NCBI GenBank assembly: GCA_002633025.1
Contig: NMRB01000161.1
Coordinates: 417,739 to 481,738 of the forward strand
DNA from: Notospermus geniculatus
Taxonomy: Eukaryota > Nemertea > Pilidiophora > Heteronemertea > Lineidae
Direction: 5' to 3'
Length of the DNA: 64,000 nucleotides
Of the stretch, positions 21,532 to 33,738 are shown in pieces; position 1 is the first letter of the stretch; every line of letters begins with the position of its first letter. Both the position numbers and the translations under genes were made by a program. Below the pieces are notes generated by a model that saw only the letters and a list, made by a program, of their open reading frames with translations, had not been told where the DNA came from and did no database searches.

Positions 21532-21720
21532 ACCTGATACAGCAAAAGTAGGTGCATGTCGTAACCGAGGAAAGGGTTAATGGCCTTACAACACAATTAT
21601 AGCTGAAATGTACATCACTGCAGGTTGACAATATAGACAGCAGTGATAATAGAAGAATAAGCTGATGGCCAGTGATGATCACCTGTGACATGCACCTACA
21701 TACTTTTGCTAGATCGGGTC
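21532..21720. mobile_element. TIR element, ~30-base ends
   Basis: The left end runs acctgatacagcaaaagta then ggtgcatgtc. The right end is its imperfect reverse complement (gacatgcacctaca, tacttttgctagatcgggt). About 190 bp and non-coding. No clean target duplication was found. Confidence 0.65.
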
Positions 21721-22151
21721 ATAATTATGTGAACACCCATATCCAGTTTGTAAACAACCACTCACAGCTGACTGAAATTGACAAACACAGCATGATAAAC
21801 AACAACACAAGTAAGTTCAGAAAAAAATCTGAAAAAATTGTCTGAATATTTCATGACGTTTGCTTCCACGGAGAATATTTTATCTTGTAATAATCGAATA
21901 GGCCGATGGCTACGCCTCTGTTTGATGAGGTTTCTCCGGCACGTTTCTCTGCGTCGAATCGACAGCCGCCAGGAATTACACGGAAATTGAAATGATAAAA
22001 TCAAATGTGTCATATAATGAGATAATGGATTGGCTGCAGTAGAAAAGGTCAAAGTACCAAACAAAAGGCTCGACATGACATTCTGAGGTAAATTGGTGCT
22101 TGCTTGGTGCTTGTGTCACTCTCATAACAGGACGCACAGATGGTGTTGTGA

Positions 22152-22240
22152 GATTCAGGTTAAATGCCTGAACGTCAACGGGGTTCGCAGGGGCAAGATT
22201 CAGGTTAAACGCCCGAAATTCAATGGGGTTCGCAGGGGAC
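22152..22240 (+). repeat. Two-copy direct repeat, ~44 bp
   Basis: attcaggttaaatgcctgaa and attcaggttaaacgcccgaa each lead to ggggttcgcaggg. A short tandem duplication. Confidence 0.65.
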
Positions 22241-22449
22241 ATGCTGATACAACCGCTTCTAGACATAAACTCAACAAGTACAGCACTGTACCCCCCTCCC
22301 CGTTGTATGGCACGGCCTATCCCGCCCGCGATGGGAGGATTTCCTGCTTGGCGTGTTCTCACAACTGGACCGGGAGTTCACCTTGGCAGGGGATCTAATT
22401 CCTGTTTTTGTTGGATTTGCAGGTCACATGATCTGAAATGACTCCGAAT

Positions 22450-22599
22450 GCACGCTGTACACAATCAAATTTTTCATCCGATTTTTTTTAAAATTCAGAT
22501 TCCGGGCCTATTGGGGCTTCAGTGTATAAACCCGCATGTAGGCCTTTATTGAGCATATTCAGAAAATTGGATGAAAAATTTGATCATGTACAGCGGGCA
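22450..22599. mobile_element. 150-bp hairpin element
   Basis: gcacgctgtac then tcaaatttttcatccgatttt on the left pair with attggatgaaaaatttga then tgtacagcgggc on the right. Arms of about 40 bases with a few mismatches; no coding capacity. Confidence 0.65.
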
Positions 22600-23259
22600 T
22601 AAGCTGCCTCACATCATCATATTCTACCATCACACATTTCCTAGCAATGTTCATTTCAGTTCATCCACGACCTTGAATCGACATTCGTGTTAATTTGAAT
22701 TACATGAAAACCAAGTCTCACCACACACGAGGTTGTCTGTTTACACTTCCCGTCTTTTATATTTCACATAATCATCATATCAAGAAATTATTCACCGTCA
22801 CATTTTATTTGCTGTTAAATGACTTCATTCCATTCAAGTACTGACTAGGATATTTGTTTATCACGAACAACCTTAATTGGGAACATGACGAGAGTTTAAC
22901 CCTACGTGCTCCAATAACAGGGACACCAGATAAATCAACAATCGAGTTACGAAACTGAAACGAAAAAAACTGGAAAATTTTCACAACAATCACCATCCGA
23001 CTCCTATCTCCTGAACGGCCAGCAGAAAATGGAAGTGTCAGGAGGAAATTGAAATAAATGGACCAAATTGATGAGATGAGATGAGGGTTGTGGTCCTGTG
23101 AGAACAACTGTTGACCCATGATAGGACAGGAAGCTCTTGATTTGTTTAGGAAAACTGAGGCCTGTGTGCAACAGGAAGATAATTGACTCAATGATTATTC
23201 CAAGGTTAGGAAGGGTGGTTACATCCGCAAATGTTACAAAACAAAATTATTTTAAGTCA
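22600..23259. other. Intergenic, nothing recognised
   Basis: The 128-residue minus-strand frame 22805-23191 shows no recognisable domain. No other signal seen. Confidence 0.35.
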
Positions 23260-23710
23260 TGATCTCGAGCTGTGGCGTGATCGCTAATCGTGGTTGAGAA
23301 AGACATTGAGTGGGGCTGCAGTTGTCAGGATGACCTCAAGTCGTAGCAGAGAAAGACGTTGGGCACTGAGAAAGACGTTGGGCGGCGCTGTAGTCGTCAG
23401 GATGACCTCAAGTCATAGGTGAGAAAGACGTTGGGCTGCGCTGCAGTCGTCAGGATGACCTCAAGTTGTAGCTGAGAAAGACGTTGGGCTGCGCTACAGT
23501 CATCAGGATGATCTCGAGTCGTAGCTGAGAAAGACGTTGGGCGCCGCTGCAGTCGTCGGGATGATATCGAGTCGTAGCGGAGAAAGACTGGGCTGCGCTA
23601 CAGTCATCAGGACGACTTCAAGTCGTAGCTGAGAAAGACGGTGGGCTGCACTGCAGTCGTCAGGATAATCTAGAGTCATAGCTGAGGAAGACGTTGGGCA
23701 GCGCTGTCAC
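23260..23710 (+). repeat. Minisatellite, ~54-bp unit (gagaaagacgttgggc)
   Basis: About eight units of gctgcagtcgtcaggatgac, ctcaagtcgtagctgagaaa and gacgttgggc with point differences. The same unit, in looser form and both orientations, occurs at 38400-38760, so it is dispersed rather than locus-specific. Confidence 0.85.
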
Positions 23711-24420
23711 AGCATAAACCATCAACAAAGGACACAGAAACCAGAACTAAAACATCGGTGACTTACTTCAAAGGCATGGGCCTCTGCATCGGCTTGGGTC
23801 AAAGTTAAGATCAACTACAAATTGGCAACTCTCAAGCAGAGACCACCTGTGGCTTGGGAACTTTCAGATTATTGTCCAGGGCCTGTAGGGGATTTAACAC
23901 AGGACCAATTATCTGCAAACTAACAGTATTTTCCTTCGTTACAGTTGATTGGTCAAGTGAAAGAAGGTTTGAAATCCCAGAAGGATCAAGCCTTTATGTT
24001 TACCTAGGAAGTTTTACAACTTGCTGTCAGATGGCAGCACGTGCTAGGACAGAACGGGGCCACACAGATCCTGTTCCAATAAATGCACCAACTGTAAACA
24101 ATGACAGAATACAAATATTAATCAATCATAATAGATTGAGTGTTACAGCCACTGCGCAATTAAATGTCTTGGCCATGCAACAAATCCAATTAAAATTAAT
24201 CTTGGAAGATTACAGGGACAAGTTTTCCATCAAATAAATTGATTGGAAGATGTTGGATTAGCAGAAATAGGTGCCGTACGACAGTTGATTTGTCATACTT
24301 AGTTATTTTGAGGTGCTTGACATTATTATCCCGGTCTCTCTATGCCATCAGAAGCATTTCTAGGGAATTCAAGGAGTAGCTCATTGAGCACCACTTGATC
24401 CTTTCAGAGCAGTTGAGAAA
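23711..24420. other. Intergenic; unassigned 127-codon frame at 23854-24237
   Basis: The plus-strand frame 23854-24237 is the longest here outside known genes and repeats. Its C-terminal half has few low-complexity features, but no motif, signal peptide or family resemblance was seen. I do not call it a gene. Confidence 0.3.
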
Positions 24421-24500
24421 CAAAGTGGCAATATGACTGTGAATCGAACCTGTGGCCTCTCAGTCTGAAGTCAAATGCTCAACCACACCCAAATGCTCAG
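24421..24500 (-). repeat. tRNA-derived SINE head
   Basis: On the minus strand tggttgagca (24485-24476) fits a Pol III A-box and ggttcgattc (24450-24441) is an exact B-box, 26 bases apart as in a tRNA. The anticodon arm does not fold well, so this is a tRNA-like SINE or tRNA pseudogene rather than a working tRNA. Confidence 0.55.
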
Positions 24501-24526
24501 TCGCTCCCAAATCCTCCATTTTTTCC

Positions 24527-24895
24527 GGGTTGGTTCTAAACCTGGCACTGGCACGCTGGCACTGGCACTGGCACTGGCACTGGTATCATATTAAGGCCAG
24601 AAATCATGAAAAAATGTATATATTATACAAAACAGTTATTATTTTGGGAGATAATAGGGCCACCCAGTTTAACATGGATCAATTCTGTTGAAAAAAATTA
24701 TTATTTTTTTTTCTAGTTTTTTTTAGATTTTTCAACATAATTGATCCATGCTAAACTGGTTGGCCCTATTATCTTATTATCTTCGAAAATAATAACTGTT
24801 AGGCAAATATACCATTTTTCATGATTTCTGACCATAATATGATGCCAGTGCCAGTGCCAGTGCCAGCGTGCCAGTGCCAGGTTTAGAACCAACCC
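24527..24895. mobile_element. Foldback element with (GGCACT)n arms
   Basis: The left arm starts gggttggttctaaacctggc and continues through repeated ggcactggcact to gataatagggccac. The right arm mirrors it and ends gccaggtttagaaccaaccc. Arms are about 160-180 bases around an A/T-rich centre near 24690-24730. Microsatellite tracts inside both arms may have expanded independently. Confidence 0.8.
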
Positions 24896-24909
24896 ATTTT
24901 TTCCAATAC

Positions 24910-25110
24910 GTGACCGTCTATGAGAAAACCCGGCCAAAGTCGCTGGGGAATGACATAGGCCTTGATCATACCTGCGGTTTGTTGCACAATCGATAAGGCT
25001 TGTTTGCCACCAACAGACCGTCGTTTTTTTATTGTGATGACACTCTTACCGTAACCTATTAACCATGTGGTGTTCAGCGACTTTGACTGGGTTTTCTCAT
25101 AGACGGTCAC
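24910..25110. mobile_element. 201-bp TIR element, GTGACCGTC ends
   Basis: gtgaccgtctatgagaaaac on the left and gttttctcatagacggtcac on the right are exact inverted ends, extended inward by ccggccaaagtcgctg. The element at 30058-30254 has the same size and a similar inner segment (aaaacctggccgatgtcgctg). Confidence 0.8.
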
Positions 25111-27684
25111 ATAAACGTATAGCTTAAAACAGAAGATACCTACCAATGTGTGAATTCAAATCGTGGAAAAATCCAGGAATCTAGAATATCTTTAACAAAA
25201 CAACAGCACAAAATCCACGCAAACTCCTCACAAACTGAATGTTACAAATGGACCATCCAGAATCCTCCTTGGCTGCAAATACTACTAAATCAATTAGCTC
25301 GACTGCAAATGTGTGGGGTACCGCATATCCGGTCACCAGATCCACGTTCTGTACAAACTGCCTCCGAAAACTAACAGAAAACAAAATTGGACACCCCTGG
25401 TTCCTGATAAAAGAGATATCATGTAATGAAGCACAAATTGTCATTATATAGATCGACCATGACAAAAAGTCAATTCTTACCAATTTCACACTAATTTTAC
25501 CACGGAAAGATCAATATCACAATACCCAGGGAAGTTGGGCTTTGTCTGGATGGGCCACTACCAATTGTGAGACTGCTTGGACAAGTTTGCCCAGACTGGC
25601 CACGATAAGTAGTCTCCATCAGTCACTTTTTGTCAAGTCAAGTGAATAGAGAATTCCGGCTGGTCAAAAAGTGCTAAAATAAAATCGGTGAATAGCGTAG
25701 AAACTTGAAACCTGAACTTAAACAAATACTCCAACAATAGGATATGACCACAAGGGGTGGCCCGATCTGGTCGGACATACCAGGAACTCTAACATCCCCA
25801 TCCTATTGTTTCGCAGGGTTCACAGCGGAGTGCAGGAAAACCAAGGTCATAAGGGCAGGCCTCAGCAAGGTTTCACTCACATCCTTGGACAAATAACTTA
25901 ACTGTAAATGTACCGTGGCATTTTGAAATGCTCAACTTTCACTTCGTAGCGTTACATAAACCTGTGAAGTAGAACTTCGGTTCATCAAGTTCAGAATCGA
26001 CTTCAGATACAGAACAATGAAACACCTGTAATGATTTGGAATTTCCATAGATTTAATCATTCAAACTTGAAATTCAAGCCATTACCATCAAGTCAGACCA
26101 CTGACCTTGAATATTTTACAGAGCAGGGGGCACTCTGGGGTTAATTTCATCTTTCAAATGCCACAGGTTCCGCCCCTTTGGTCTCCTGCAAGGGAGATAG
26201 GAAGGTTGTCTCTGGGAAATCTGGTTTCCTCCTACATGTAGCCTACACTATGAAAATATCGCTGCATAATGTTTNGCCTTGCAAGGAAATGGCGCTTCAC
26301 AGTGCGTAGGACGTTATATCACGTCCTGAACCTTATGTGTCAAATACTTTTTTTGGCTATTTTTTTCTTAGAAAGAAAAATGTTTTTCAAAAATTAATTA
26401 CACAGTTAACGGGTTAAATCTTACAGAAACTCTATCACAAAGCACTCTCTCAGAAGTTTTTGATGAATACCTTTGTGAAGGTTTTCTGAGGCCTTTCAAG
26501 ATTTTTTACACACGTATTATCATTTTTTTGACAAAGTTGGTCTTGGCAGTTAAAGGGTTACACAAGAACCCGGACATCAATCATTCTAAGATTCAATTAC
26601 GTACTTTGTCTTATTTGTAAGTGGAGCTTGATCAGGCTTTTTCTCTCCAGCAGGGAACTCGTGCTTCCAGTATCGTCAGCTTGAGACATTGCCATCAGGT
26701 GCCATAGAAGTTACATCTTTTAATATAAAAGGTGCCTAGAAAGAGAAAAACAGAAAGGTGGTTTAATTAAAGGGAATTGGTCACGACAGTCAAAAATTAC
26801 AATAAGATTAATTTTGTGGGCCAAGAAATTCACAATTTCAAAATTACAAATTTCATATTTTAGCGGATTTCATCCCAAGGTAAACCTAGATTTGCAGTTG
26901 ACAGCGTCCTAAATGCTATTCGAAGGCAGCCAACACTTTGACTGGTATGATCAATTCGCTTTAAGGGAGTTGCGTGAAACCACTGGCTTGAGATGAATCG
27001 TACCATCTCTGAGGAGAAAGGCAGATCCGATCAAAGCGGTACCGATGAAAGACTGTATACTTGAGTAGCGGAGATGTTTAAATTGGGATAGTCAACGCAG
27101 TCAATGAATAACCTTACAGCTTTTTATCCAATTCTTGCGGCTTTGCTGATGAAATAACGAAAGTCGTGACTCATTTTCCGGTTTCAAAGTTGCACCTGTA
27201 GCCTACTACAACAGGTTTACATCTGCAACGTAATCAAAAGCCGATAGGTCCTCAGCCTCAACTATCAGCAAAATCTTCTATCATTAGGTTCTTTGCGGAA
27301 AATTCTGGGTTTACGCTATTGAGTCCTTGAGGTCTACTCCTTACTGACCCTACTCAGCAGGATCATCTGATTGTAAGACGTTGACGTTGAGGGCGCGAGA
27401 AAGGAATATGGACTCCTGCCAATGCTGCTGAATCAGACACGCCAACATACAACTTGGGGTGATTCCAGATTCTGATCGTGGTATAAAAAGCACGCTTATT
27501 TGTGTTTGAACAGGTAAAACCTGGTGAATATTAGTAAAGAACATTTGCTTTTTTTTCACAATCTTCTTCCTTGATTTTCTTGAAATAACTTGTTTCTATG
27601 ACTGCTGAGTGTTTGTGGTATGTGCATGCAAGGTGAAGAGCACTGAACTGTACCATTAACACTTCCACTCTCAAATGAGTTTTA
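25111..27684. other. Intergenic, 2.5 kb; single N at 26275
   Basis: No gene recognised. A possible TTAA-type element lies at about 26404-26565 (gttaacgggttaa and ttaaagggtta), but the ends are too weak to call. The isolated N at 26275 may mark a contig join, as at other single Ns in this window. Confidence 0.35.
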
Positions 27685-28023
27685 GGGCGGACTTCCACCT
27701 GAAAGTTTTCTGTCGCAATTTTCCTTTTGTAAACTTATAGAAAATTGTCAGATACTCTGTTGCGTGATCAATATCTGTAGCGTGGAAGAGGCCTTTAAAG
27801 ATTATGTCAGCCAGTTATTTTTGTGTCCGACAGTTATTGCTTGGAATAGCACATGTTCTATTCCTCGCCAGAAATGTCTGCAATCTTTTCGAACAATACG
27901 CGGCAGTCCTCAACAATAGACACACGAGCAAATTTTGTACCACCTGCAACAGAGTGTCTGACAATTTTCCATAGGTTTCCATAAGGAAAATTGCGACAGA
28001 AAACTTTCAGGTGGAAGGCCGCC
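27685..28023. mobile_element. 339-bp TIR element flanked by TTTA
   Basis: gggcggacttccacctgaaa on the left pairs with tttcaggtggaaggccgcc on the right. The arms continue about 85 bases through gttttctgtcgcaattttcc. Both sides are flanked by ttta (27681-27684, 28024-28027), so the target duplication is TTTA or TTA, compatible with a PIF/Harbinger-type element. Confidence 0.75.
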
Positions 28024-28054
28024 TTTAGGAAAGGATTTACATGTACCGGTACAA

Positions 28055-28240
28055 TGGAACCTCTCTGTTAAGGACACATTCGGGACTCACCAGTGCTGTC
28101 CCGAATTGAGAGTGTCCTTAATACACATGTCAAAATGACCAGACCCGACTGCGACCAGTTTGGGACTAAACTCTGCTGTCCTTAATAGAGAGGTGTCCTC
28201 CTGGCAGAGGTGTCTGTTACATGAGGTTCCTCTGAAGATT
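28055..28240. repeat. Dispersed repeat (ggaacctctctgttaaggac)
   Basis: Contains ggaacctctctgttaaggac, an internal inverted copy (gtccttaatagagaggt) and aggacac words. Related fragments are at 35757-35805 and 61371-61640. A repeat of this kind recurs three times in the window, so it is multicopy. Confidence 0.6.
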
Positions 28241-30057
28241 TACCAAAGAATTCCTCATCTGTAACTTCGCTCAACTGCTATCAAAAATGTCACCTCGATA
28301 TCGCTCTATTTACATGACTGCCATGACAGTTCGACCCCAGTAACGCATTGGAAATATGGTGAAAAACAACCAAAAGTTCATTCCTAAAAATCAATCAACA
28401 TTTTATCTGTGTGAAGTTAATTAAACCTTCTCTCTGTTTTGAGTTGATTATAATGATTAATCGTTGAGAGAATTTGATGAACCAACATCTACACGCGTTA
28501 GACTCGCAAAATATTGATCATCGGTTGCAGAGCTCCTGTGCCAATATCATAACCACACAAAATAAACATGATTACCTTTTCGCCGGTCTATTTCCAGTGT
28601 TGATGAAGCCATCAGCCAATATCACAGCCACAAATAACCATCGTAATTAGCTGCTTTTACCTGATTTTTTTCTTCCGTGTGCTAAGATTTGGTGGTGCAG
28701 ACGCATAGTGTGGACGTGGCTTTCGACACTGCCACTCAGAAAATGACAAAGTCACTTCTGGCAAAACGTCCGCGTCCATTCATACCGAAAGTGTTAACCG
28801 AGCAACAGCACACCTAATCTAATATCATGGCAAGCCTCCAAATTCACCCCCATATACAAAAGCTGTCATAGGCAATCCCAGTCCTCATATCAACAATTGA
28901 AACACTAGACCCGATTCCCATGGATATAAACCATCTGTTGACAAAATCATCACAAAACCTTTTAAAGGGTTTGTTGCGTCAGATTTTCAGCACTTTGCTG
29001 ATATTGTGACGAATTTGGTGAGTCTGACATTTGAATTGCTTTCTAAGAATGTGAGGAGAAATAATGTCAGATCTCTTGAAGCTTCTTAAAATTGCGAGAC
29101 ACTACATGTACCTTCTCAATAACTTTTTGAGTAAGAGGCTATCGGCTCAGACATGGCCGAGGAGAACACTGATGCGGCTGTGTCGTTATGACATGTATGA
29201 CCAAACTTCTCAACAGTTGAAGATTTCAAATGACTTTATGGCATTTAAAGTTACATGTACTTCGGAGTTATATAATACGTCAGCCTTCTCATCTAAGGGA
29301 GATAAAATTAAAACGGTCGACTCAGAGGTTCAAGTGAAAGACTGAAAATTCTTTGTGGTAGGTGGCACCACTGTTCCCTGTAGGTGGTAAATGTACTGAA
29401 CCCCTTGCAGCCACTACAAGGCATGGCTTAACCTGCCAGCCATGGAGATTCCTTTACGGCCTAGTGGTTGGCCCTTTGGCCTCGGAGCTAGAAGTTACCG
29501 GTATTAAGCAACATTGAGTGTGATCACTGTGTGGAAGGGTGACCGGCACACGTATACAGTAAACTCGCCATCTGCCACCCCTAGTTGAGAAGGTTGATAC
29601 AGGCCAGATGCTGACTACTCTGACCCCCCCCCCCCCCAGCCTCAACACTGACCTCATCGAGATCATTTCCCCTTCAACCTCCACTTTCATCCTCAAACAC
29701 ATGATGTTAAGCAGTTTTCCTGGAAATCGTTTGCCAGACGCGATCTATCATGACTTCACAGGGAATAACAGCCTCGCTCAACTGGTGCGACAACATCCAT
29801 TTTTCAAACCTTAATCCGATTCGGGTTTTTTCATGATACTTTGTAGTCCACATAAGAACGCACGAGTAGCGCCATACCGCAAATGTTCTGCCCGGGATAT
29901 GGCGGATAGGATGTCGGGCCACATGAATAATGCCCCATAAGACATCACTCAATTCATCACTTACAGCTGAGCCCAACTTGACGATCCTGAAGAAATGAAA
30001 CTTGATATCCAGCTTCCAAGACTCAGGACCCAACAAAAATGCCCAACAACAAATGTA
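28241..30057. other. Intergenic, 1.8 kb, nothing recognised
   Basis: Open frames 29064-29345 (93 codons) and 29707-30036 have no recognisable domain. A poly-C run lies near 29625. Confidence 0.35.
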
Positions 30058-30254
30058 TGGTGGTCTAGGAAAAACCTGGCCGATGTCGCTGAATGATCAA
30101 CAAGGGCTGTCAGATTGCCTGTGCATTGATCTACTAGGCCCAGCTACTGTCTACCTGTTACGTAATACATGTCAGCTGTTGAAATGTGCGGGTTCAGCAA
30201 AGCCATTAACACTTTCTTCAAACGTGACATCCACTGGGTTTTCCTAGACCACCA
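30058..30254. mobile_element. 197-bp TIR element, TGGTGGTCTAGG ends
   Basis: tggtggtctaggaaaaac on the left and gttttcctagaccacca on the right. The inner part resembles the 24910-25110 element, suggesting two members of one family whose outermost bases have diverged. Confidence 0.7.
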
Positions 30255-30844
30255 CACAAATTTCAGATAAACTTTTGACATGACATCACCAGAGAGTTAA
30301 ATAGATGAAAAAATCCTGATCTTTTTAAAAGTAATACTTATAAAGGAACACCCTGGTGTTCAGATGGCATCACGTGCCGCCTGAACTTACAAAGTCGACT
30401 TGAGATGAAGTCTGGATTGCCGCTTGATCAGTTCTACGTATGATACCATCATCATTGGTATCTTATAGAAATCAAAGATAAGGGATCCCTGTAACTACAT
30501 GTATCAGTATACAATCACTGGCTCTGGCCTCCTTCCAAGACGAGATGCCACAAAATCACCAGACAGGAATCAAGCTTGATGGGTATTTCGCCAAACGATG
30601 CAATTGACTGATTTATCTTGGTCTCAGTCCAGAAAGATGGTCAGAAATCAGTTCATGATCAAGAGAACAGATATATCTTTATATCTGCTACCTTTGGAGC
30701 ATTCTGGAGTATGAATGATGCATGTGGATTTGTGAAAGTAGCCATTCCCATCTGACACTGAATCAAGGTATATGTTTTGAATATCATGGAGCATAGCAGT
30801 TCAGGCAGTCCAACAGAAAGCAAATTCAGCATCAGGTGACCCAA

Positions 30845-31285
30845 TATAAAGAAGATTGAGGTGATCCAATAGAAAGCCGATTCAGGTGATCCAGTAGAAA
30901 GCAGATTCAGGTGATTGAAAAGAAAGCAGATTCAGGTGATTGAAAAGAAAGCAGATTCAGGTGACTGAAAAGAAAGCAGATTCAGGTGATTGAAAAGAAA
31001 GCAGATTCAGGTGATCAAATAGAAAGCAGATTCAGGTGACCAAATAGAAAGCAGATTCAGGTGATTGAAAAGAAAGCAGATTCAGGTGATTGAAAAGAAA
31101 GCAGATTCAGGTGATTGAAAAGAAAGCAGATTCAGGTGATTGAAAAGAAAGCAGATTCAGGTGATTGAAAAGAAAGCAGATTCAGGTGATCAAATAGAAA
31201 GCAGATTCAGGTGACCAAATAGAAAGCAGATTCAGGTGACCAAATAGAAAGTAGATTCAGGTGACCAAATACATGTAGAAAGCAA
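30845..31285 (+). repeat. Minisatellite, 25-bp unit (gattcaggtgattgaaaaga)
   Basis: About sixteen to seventeen head-to-tail units, agcagattcaggtga followed by tgaaaagaa or ccaaatagaa. Two unit types alternate in blocks (tgaaaag in the middle, caaatag near both ends), a higher-order pattern. Starts just after a loose flank at 30840. Confidence 0.9.
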
Positions 31286-32493
31286 ATTCAAGTGATTCAA
31301 TATTAGGCCTAGAAATGAAATCAACTCCACCTCTCTCTCCAATACCAGATCAAAGATTTTGTAAAATATCACAAAGATATGAAAGACATTACTGACATTC
31401 AAATCACTGGTTGCCAAGATGTAATTTGCACCTGCAGCAGCACGTAGCATGGCAGATCGGACATAAACAGTGCAAAAATCAATGATTTTTTTGCAAAACC
31501 TGCACTAATGCTCAGCTGACACACATCAGAAACTAATATCGTGCATTGGATGGAAAGACTAACACTCACTTCGGGAGTCATCACACTAAATGTCACCGGT
31601 AGATTGCACCGTAAGTGTTACAAACGTTCCCAGGGGGTGCGAGTAGCTGTGGAGTAGTCTCCTGTGCCACTAATGCCAAATGAACGGTATTTTTATACGT
31701 GTTGAGCATTTCACAGAGAAACTATCGTCGGATTCAATGAGCTTGTCCAGACACAGACAGGCATATTCTGGGGGTCATTTTGGCCAATTTTGCCAATGTA
31801 TCAGAACAGGCAACATCATGTTCTGAATACCTGAAACCCTCCTGAAAATTCAGTTGTGGGCACTCCCCTGTTGGAAACAGAAGTACCAAACATTTCAGAG
31901 AACTGCCGGCGCAAAATCAACACCGGCACAGTAACGAACACAACAAAAACACAGTGACACAGTTTTCACAAATCCGCTGTGAAATGGCGACGTGATTGTA
32001 TTCCCCTCGTTAATCTTGTTTTATAATTAGGAGGTAAGGCCATCATAAAATATTCTTGTTTACAGTCCTTAATGGCGAGGTAATAGCTGTTGATACCATT
32101 CGGTGGTAATTTGCTTTATTGCGGTGCGTCAAATGGATGTCAAGTCCTGCCAGACTGATGACGAAGAATAACACAAAATAATTGACACCATTTTTCAAGC
32201 AGAAGATTATGCGTGTAATAGTTGACTATTCATCACCTTATAACTAGGCACTCACTGGAGAAATTGTCAAGAATAACATACAGTGAGAGCGGTGAAAGGG
32301 GATGGACCACTCGAATTCAGCCATCTTGGTTATGGGAAAATATCCAGGTTTTATCAGAAGGCCAGAAATAGAAGATACCACAACGCTCATCATAGTGTGA
32401 AAAGCACCATGGGTTGAGTATGAGAGCTCACCTAGCTTTAATTTTTTTTGCATAACCTACCAGTAAAACAACCTCTGTACAGTGTCAAGGGAG
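31286..32493. other. Intergenic, nothing recognised
   Basis: No supported gene or repeat in 1.2 kb. Confidence 0.35.
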
Positions 32494-32722
32494 TTAACTC
32501 TTTCATCCCTACGGACGGATATATCCGTTTGCCAAAATCATTCTCAAATCCTCTGAACGTGTATATCCGTCCACCCCTAAACCCAATTTTCCACATCTGT
32601 ACAATATTAGATTGGAAAAGTAGTTTTTTTTAAAAAAATCCTGAAGTATTTTTTTTCCTCAAAAAAATCGCCTAGGATCTGGGAGTCGTGGCAAAAAAAT
32701 TGCCTAGGGCTTAAAGTGTTAA
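32494..32722. mobile_element. TTAA-flanked TIR element (piggyBac-like MITE)
   Basis: TTAA at 32494-32497 followed by ctctttcatccctacgg; right end gggcttaaagtg then TTAA at 32719-32722. The imperfect ends begin cwctt like those of the 6560-6970 element. The interior has two inverted atatccgt words (gacggatatatccgt, gtgtatatccgtcc). Confidence 0.6.
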
Positions 32723-33300
32723 CTGACCATGAAACTGAGGTCAAGCTGGAAATTTGACAAAAAAGCAATAGGAACAGTCAGCCGCGATTATCGCCAAAAA
32801 ACGGCAGCAAAGTTCCAGTGGATAAATACAATATAAACCTCCTGATTGGTGTTCAATCAGCCATGAATGGGTTGCTAGCCATTGAACTGGACCGTAGTGA
32901 CTCCTATTGGTCAACTGACTGAATGGTTCCAGTTTGAGATAACCCAACCTGATACCCCTTTTGGGCGAGGTCGACCGTCCAGTGCAGGTCTTAGTGTACT
33001 TCATGACAAAACCAAATCAGTGGGTGATGTTAATATGTCCTCAACCTGAAACACAGGTCAAACCACTGAATATTGTTCGAGGGTTGACCACTTTTGGGGA
33101 GAATGATCTTTATTGGCCCTTCACTCAGAAAATATGACACCAGTTTCTCCTGTCATTAGGTGAAGTCTCGGAATTACAGAAACAAATTGCTGGAAAAACT
33201 CCACATTGAGCATTTTTTTGGGAGCTGAGTTGTCAGAATGTGCAGTGGAAACATGGCACCTGTCACCTCTGAGGTTCCTCATTCAATCCCCAACAGACAC
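32723..33300. other. Intergenic, nothing recognised
   Basis: No supported feature. Confidence 0.35.
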
Positions 33301-33738
33301 CTTTCGAAAGTTGGCAATTTCAGCGCCGAGGGTGAAACCAAATGGGAAAATCATTAAATCTCTCCAGAAATAACTGCCAGAAACGCTTGAAATCTGGCAG
33401 ACATGTTATTCATTGAGAAATGTATGAAAAAAATTGGCCAGGTGTCATCGATCAATTTTTGAAGATTTCTGCATTTTTCTTCAACTGAACAATGGAAGGT
33501 TTAAAGAGTCTGTTAATCCACCTATTGTTCAGGTGTAGAAAATCACCAATTTCTCGAAAAATTGATCGATGACACCCAATTTTTTTCTAACAATTCTCAC
33601 TGGCTGAGCTTGGCCATCACCACAAGCCTGCCAAATTTCAAGCGTTTCTGGCAGTTATTTCTGCAATTTCCGGCCAAACTTAATGATTTTCCCGTTTGTT
33701 TTTTTACCCTCAGTGCTGAAATGGCTGACTTTCGAAAG
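33301..33738. mobile_element. 438-bp foldback element
   Basis: ctttcgaaag and cagaaataactgccagaaac on the left are mirrored by gtttctggcagttatttctg and ctttcgaaag on the right. An inner pair, aattttt and gatcgatgacac, surrounds the centre. Most of the length takes part in an imperfect hairpin. Non-coding. Confidence 0.7.

Noticed and set aside
23854-24237. 127-codon plus-strand open frame
   Set aside because: No recognisable family, motif or splice context. Frames of this length are expected by chance in 64 kb.
30845-31285. CRISPR-like array
   Set aside because: Repeats are contiguous 25-bp units without unique spacers, in animal DNA. A minisatellite.
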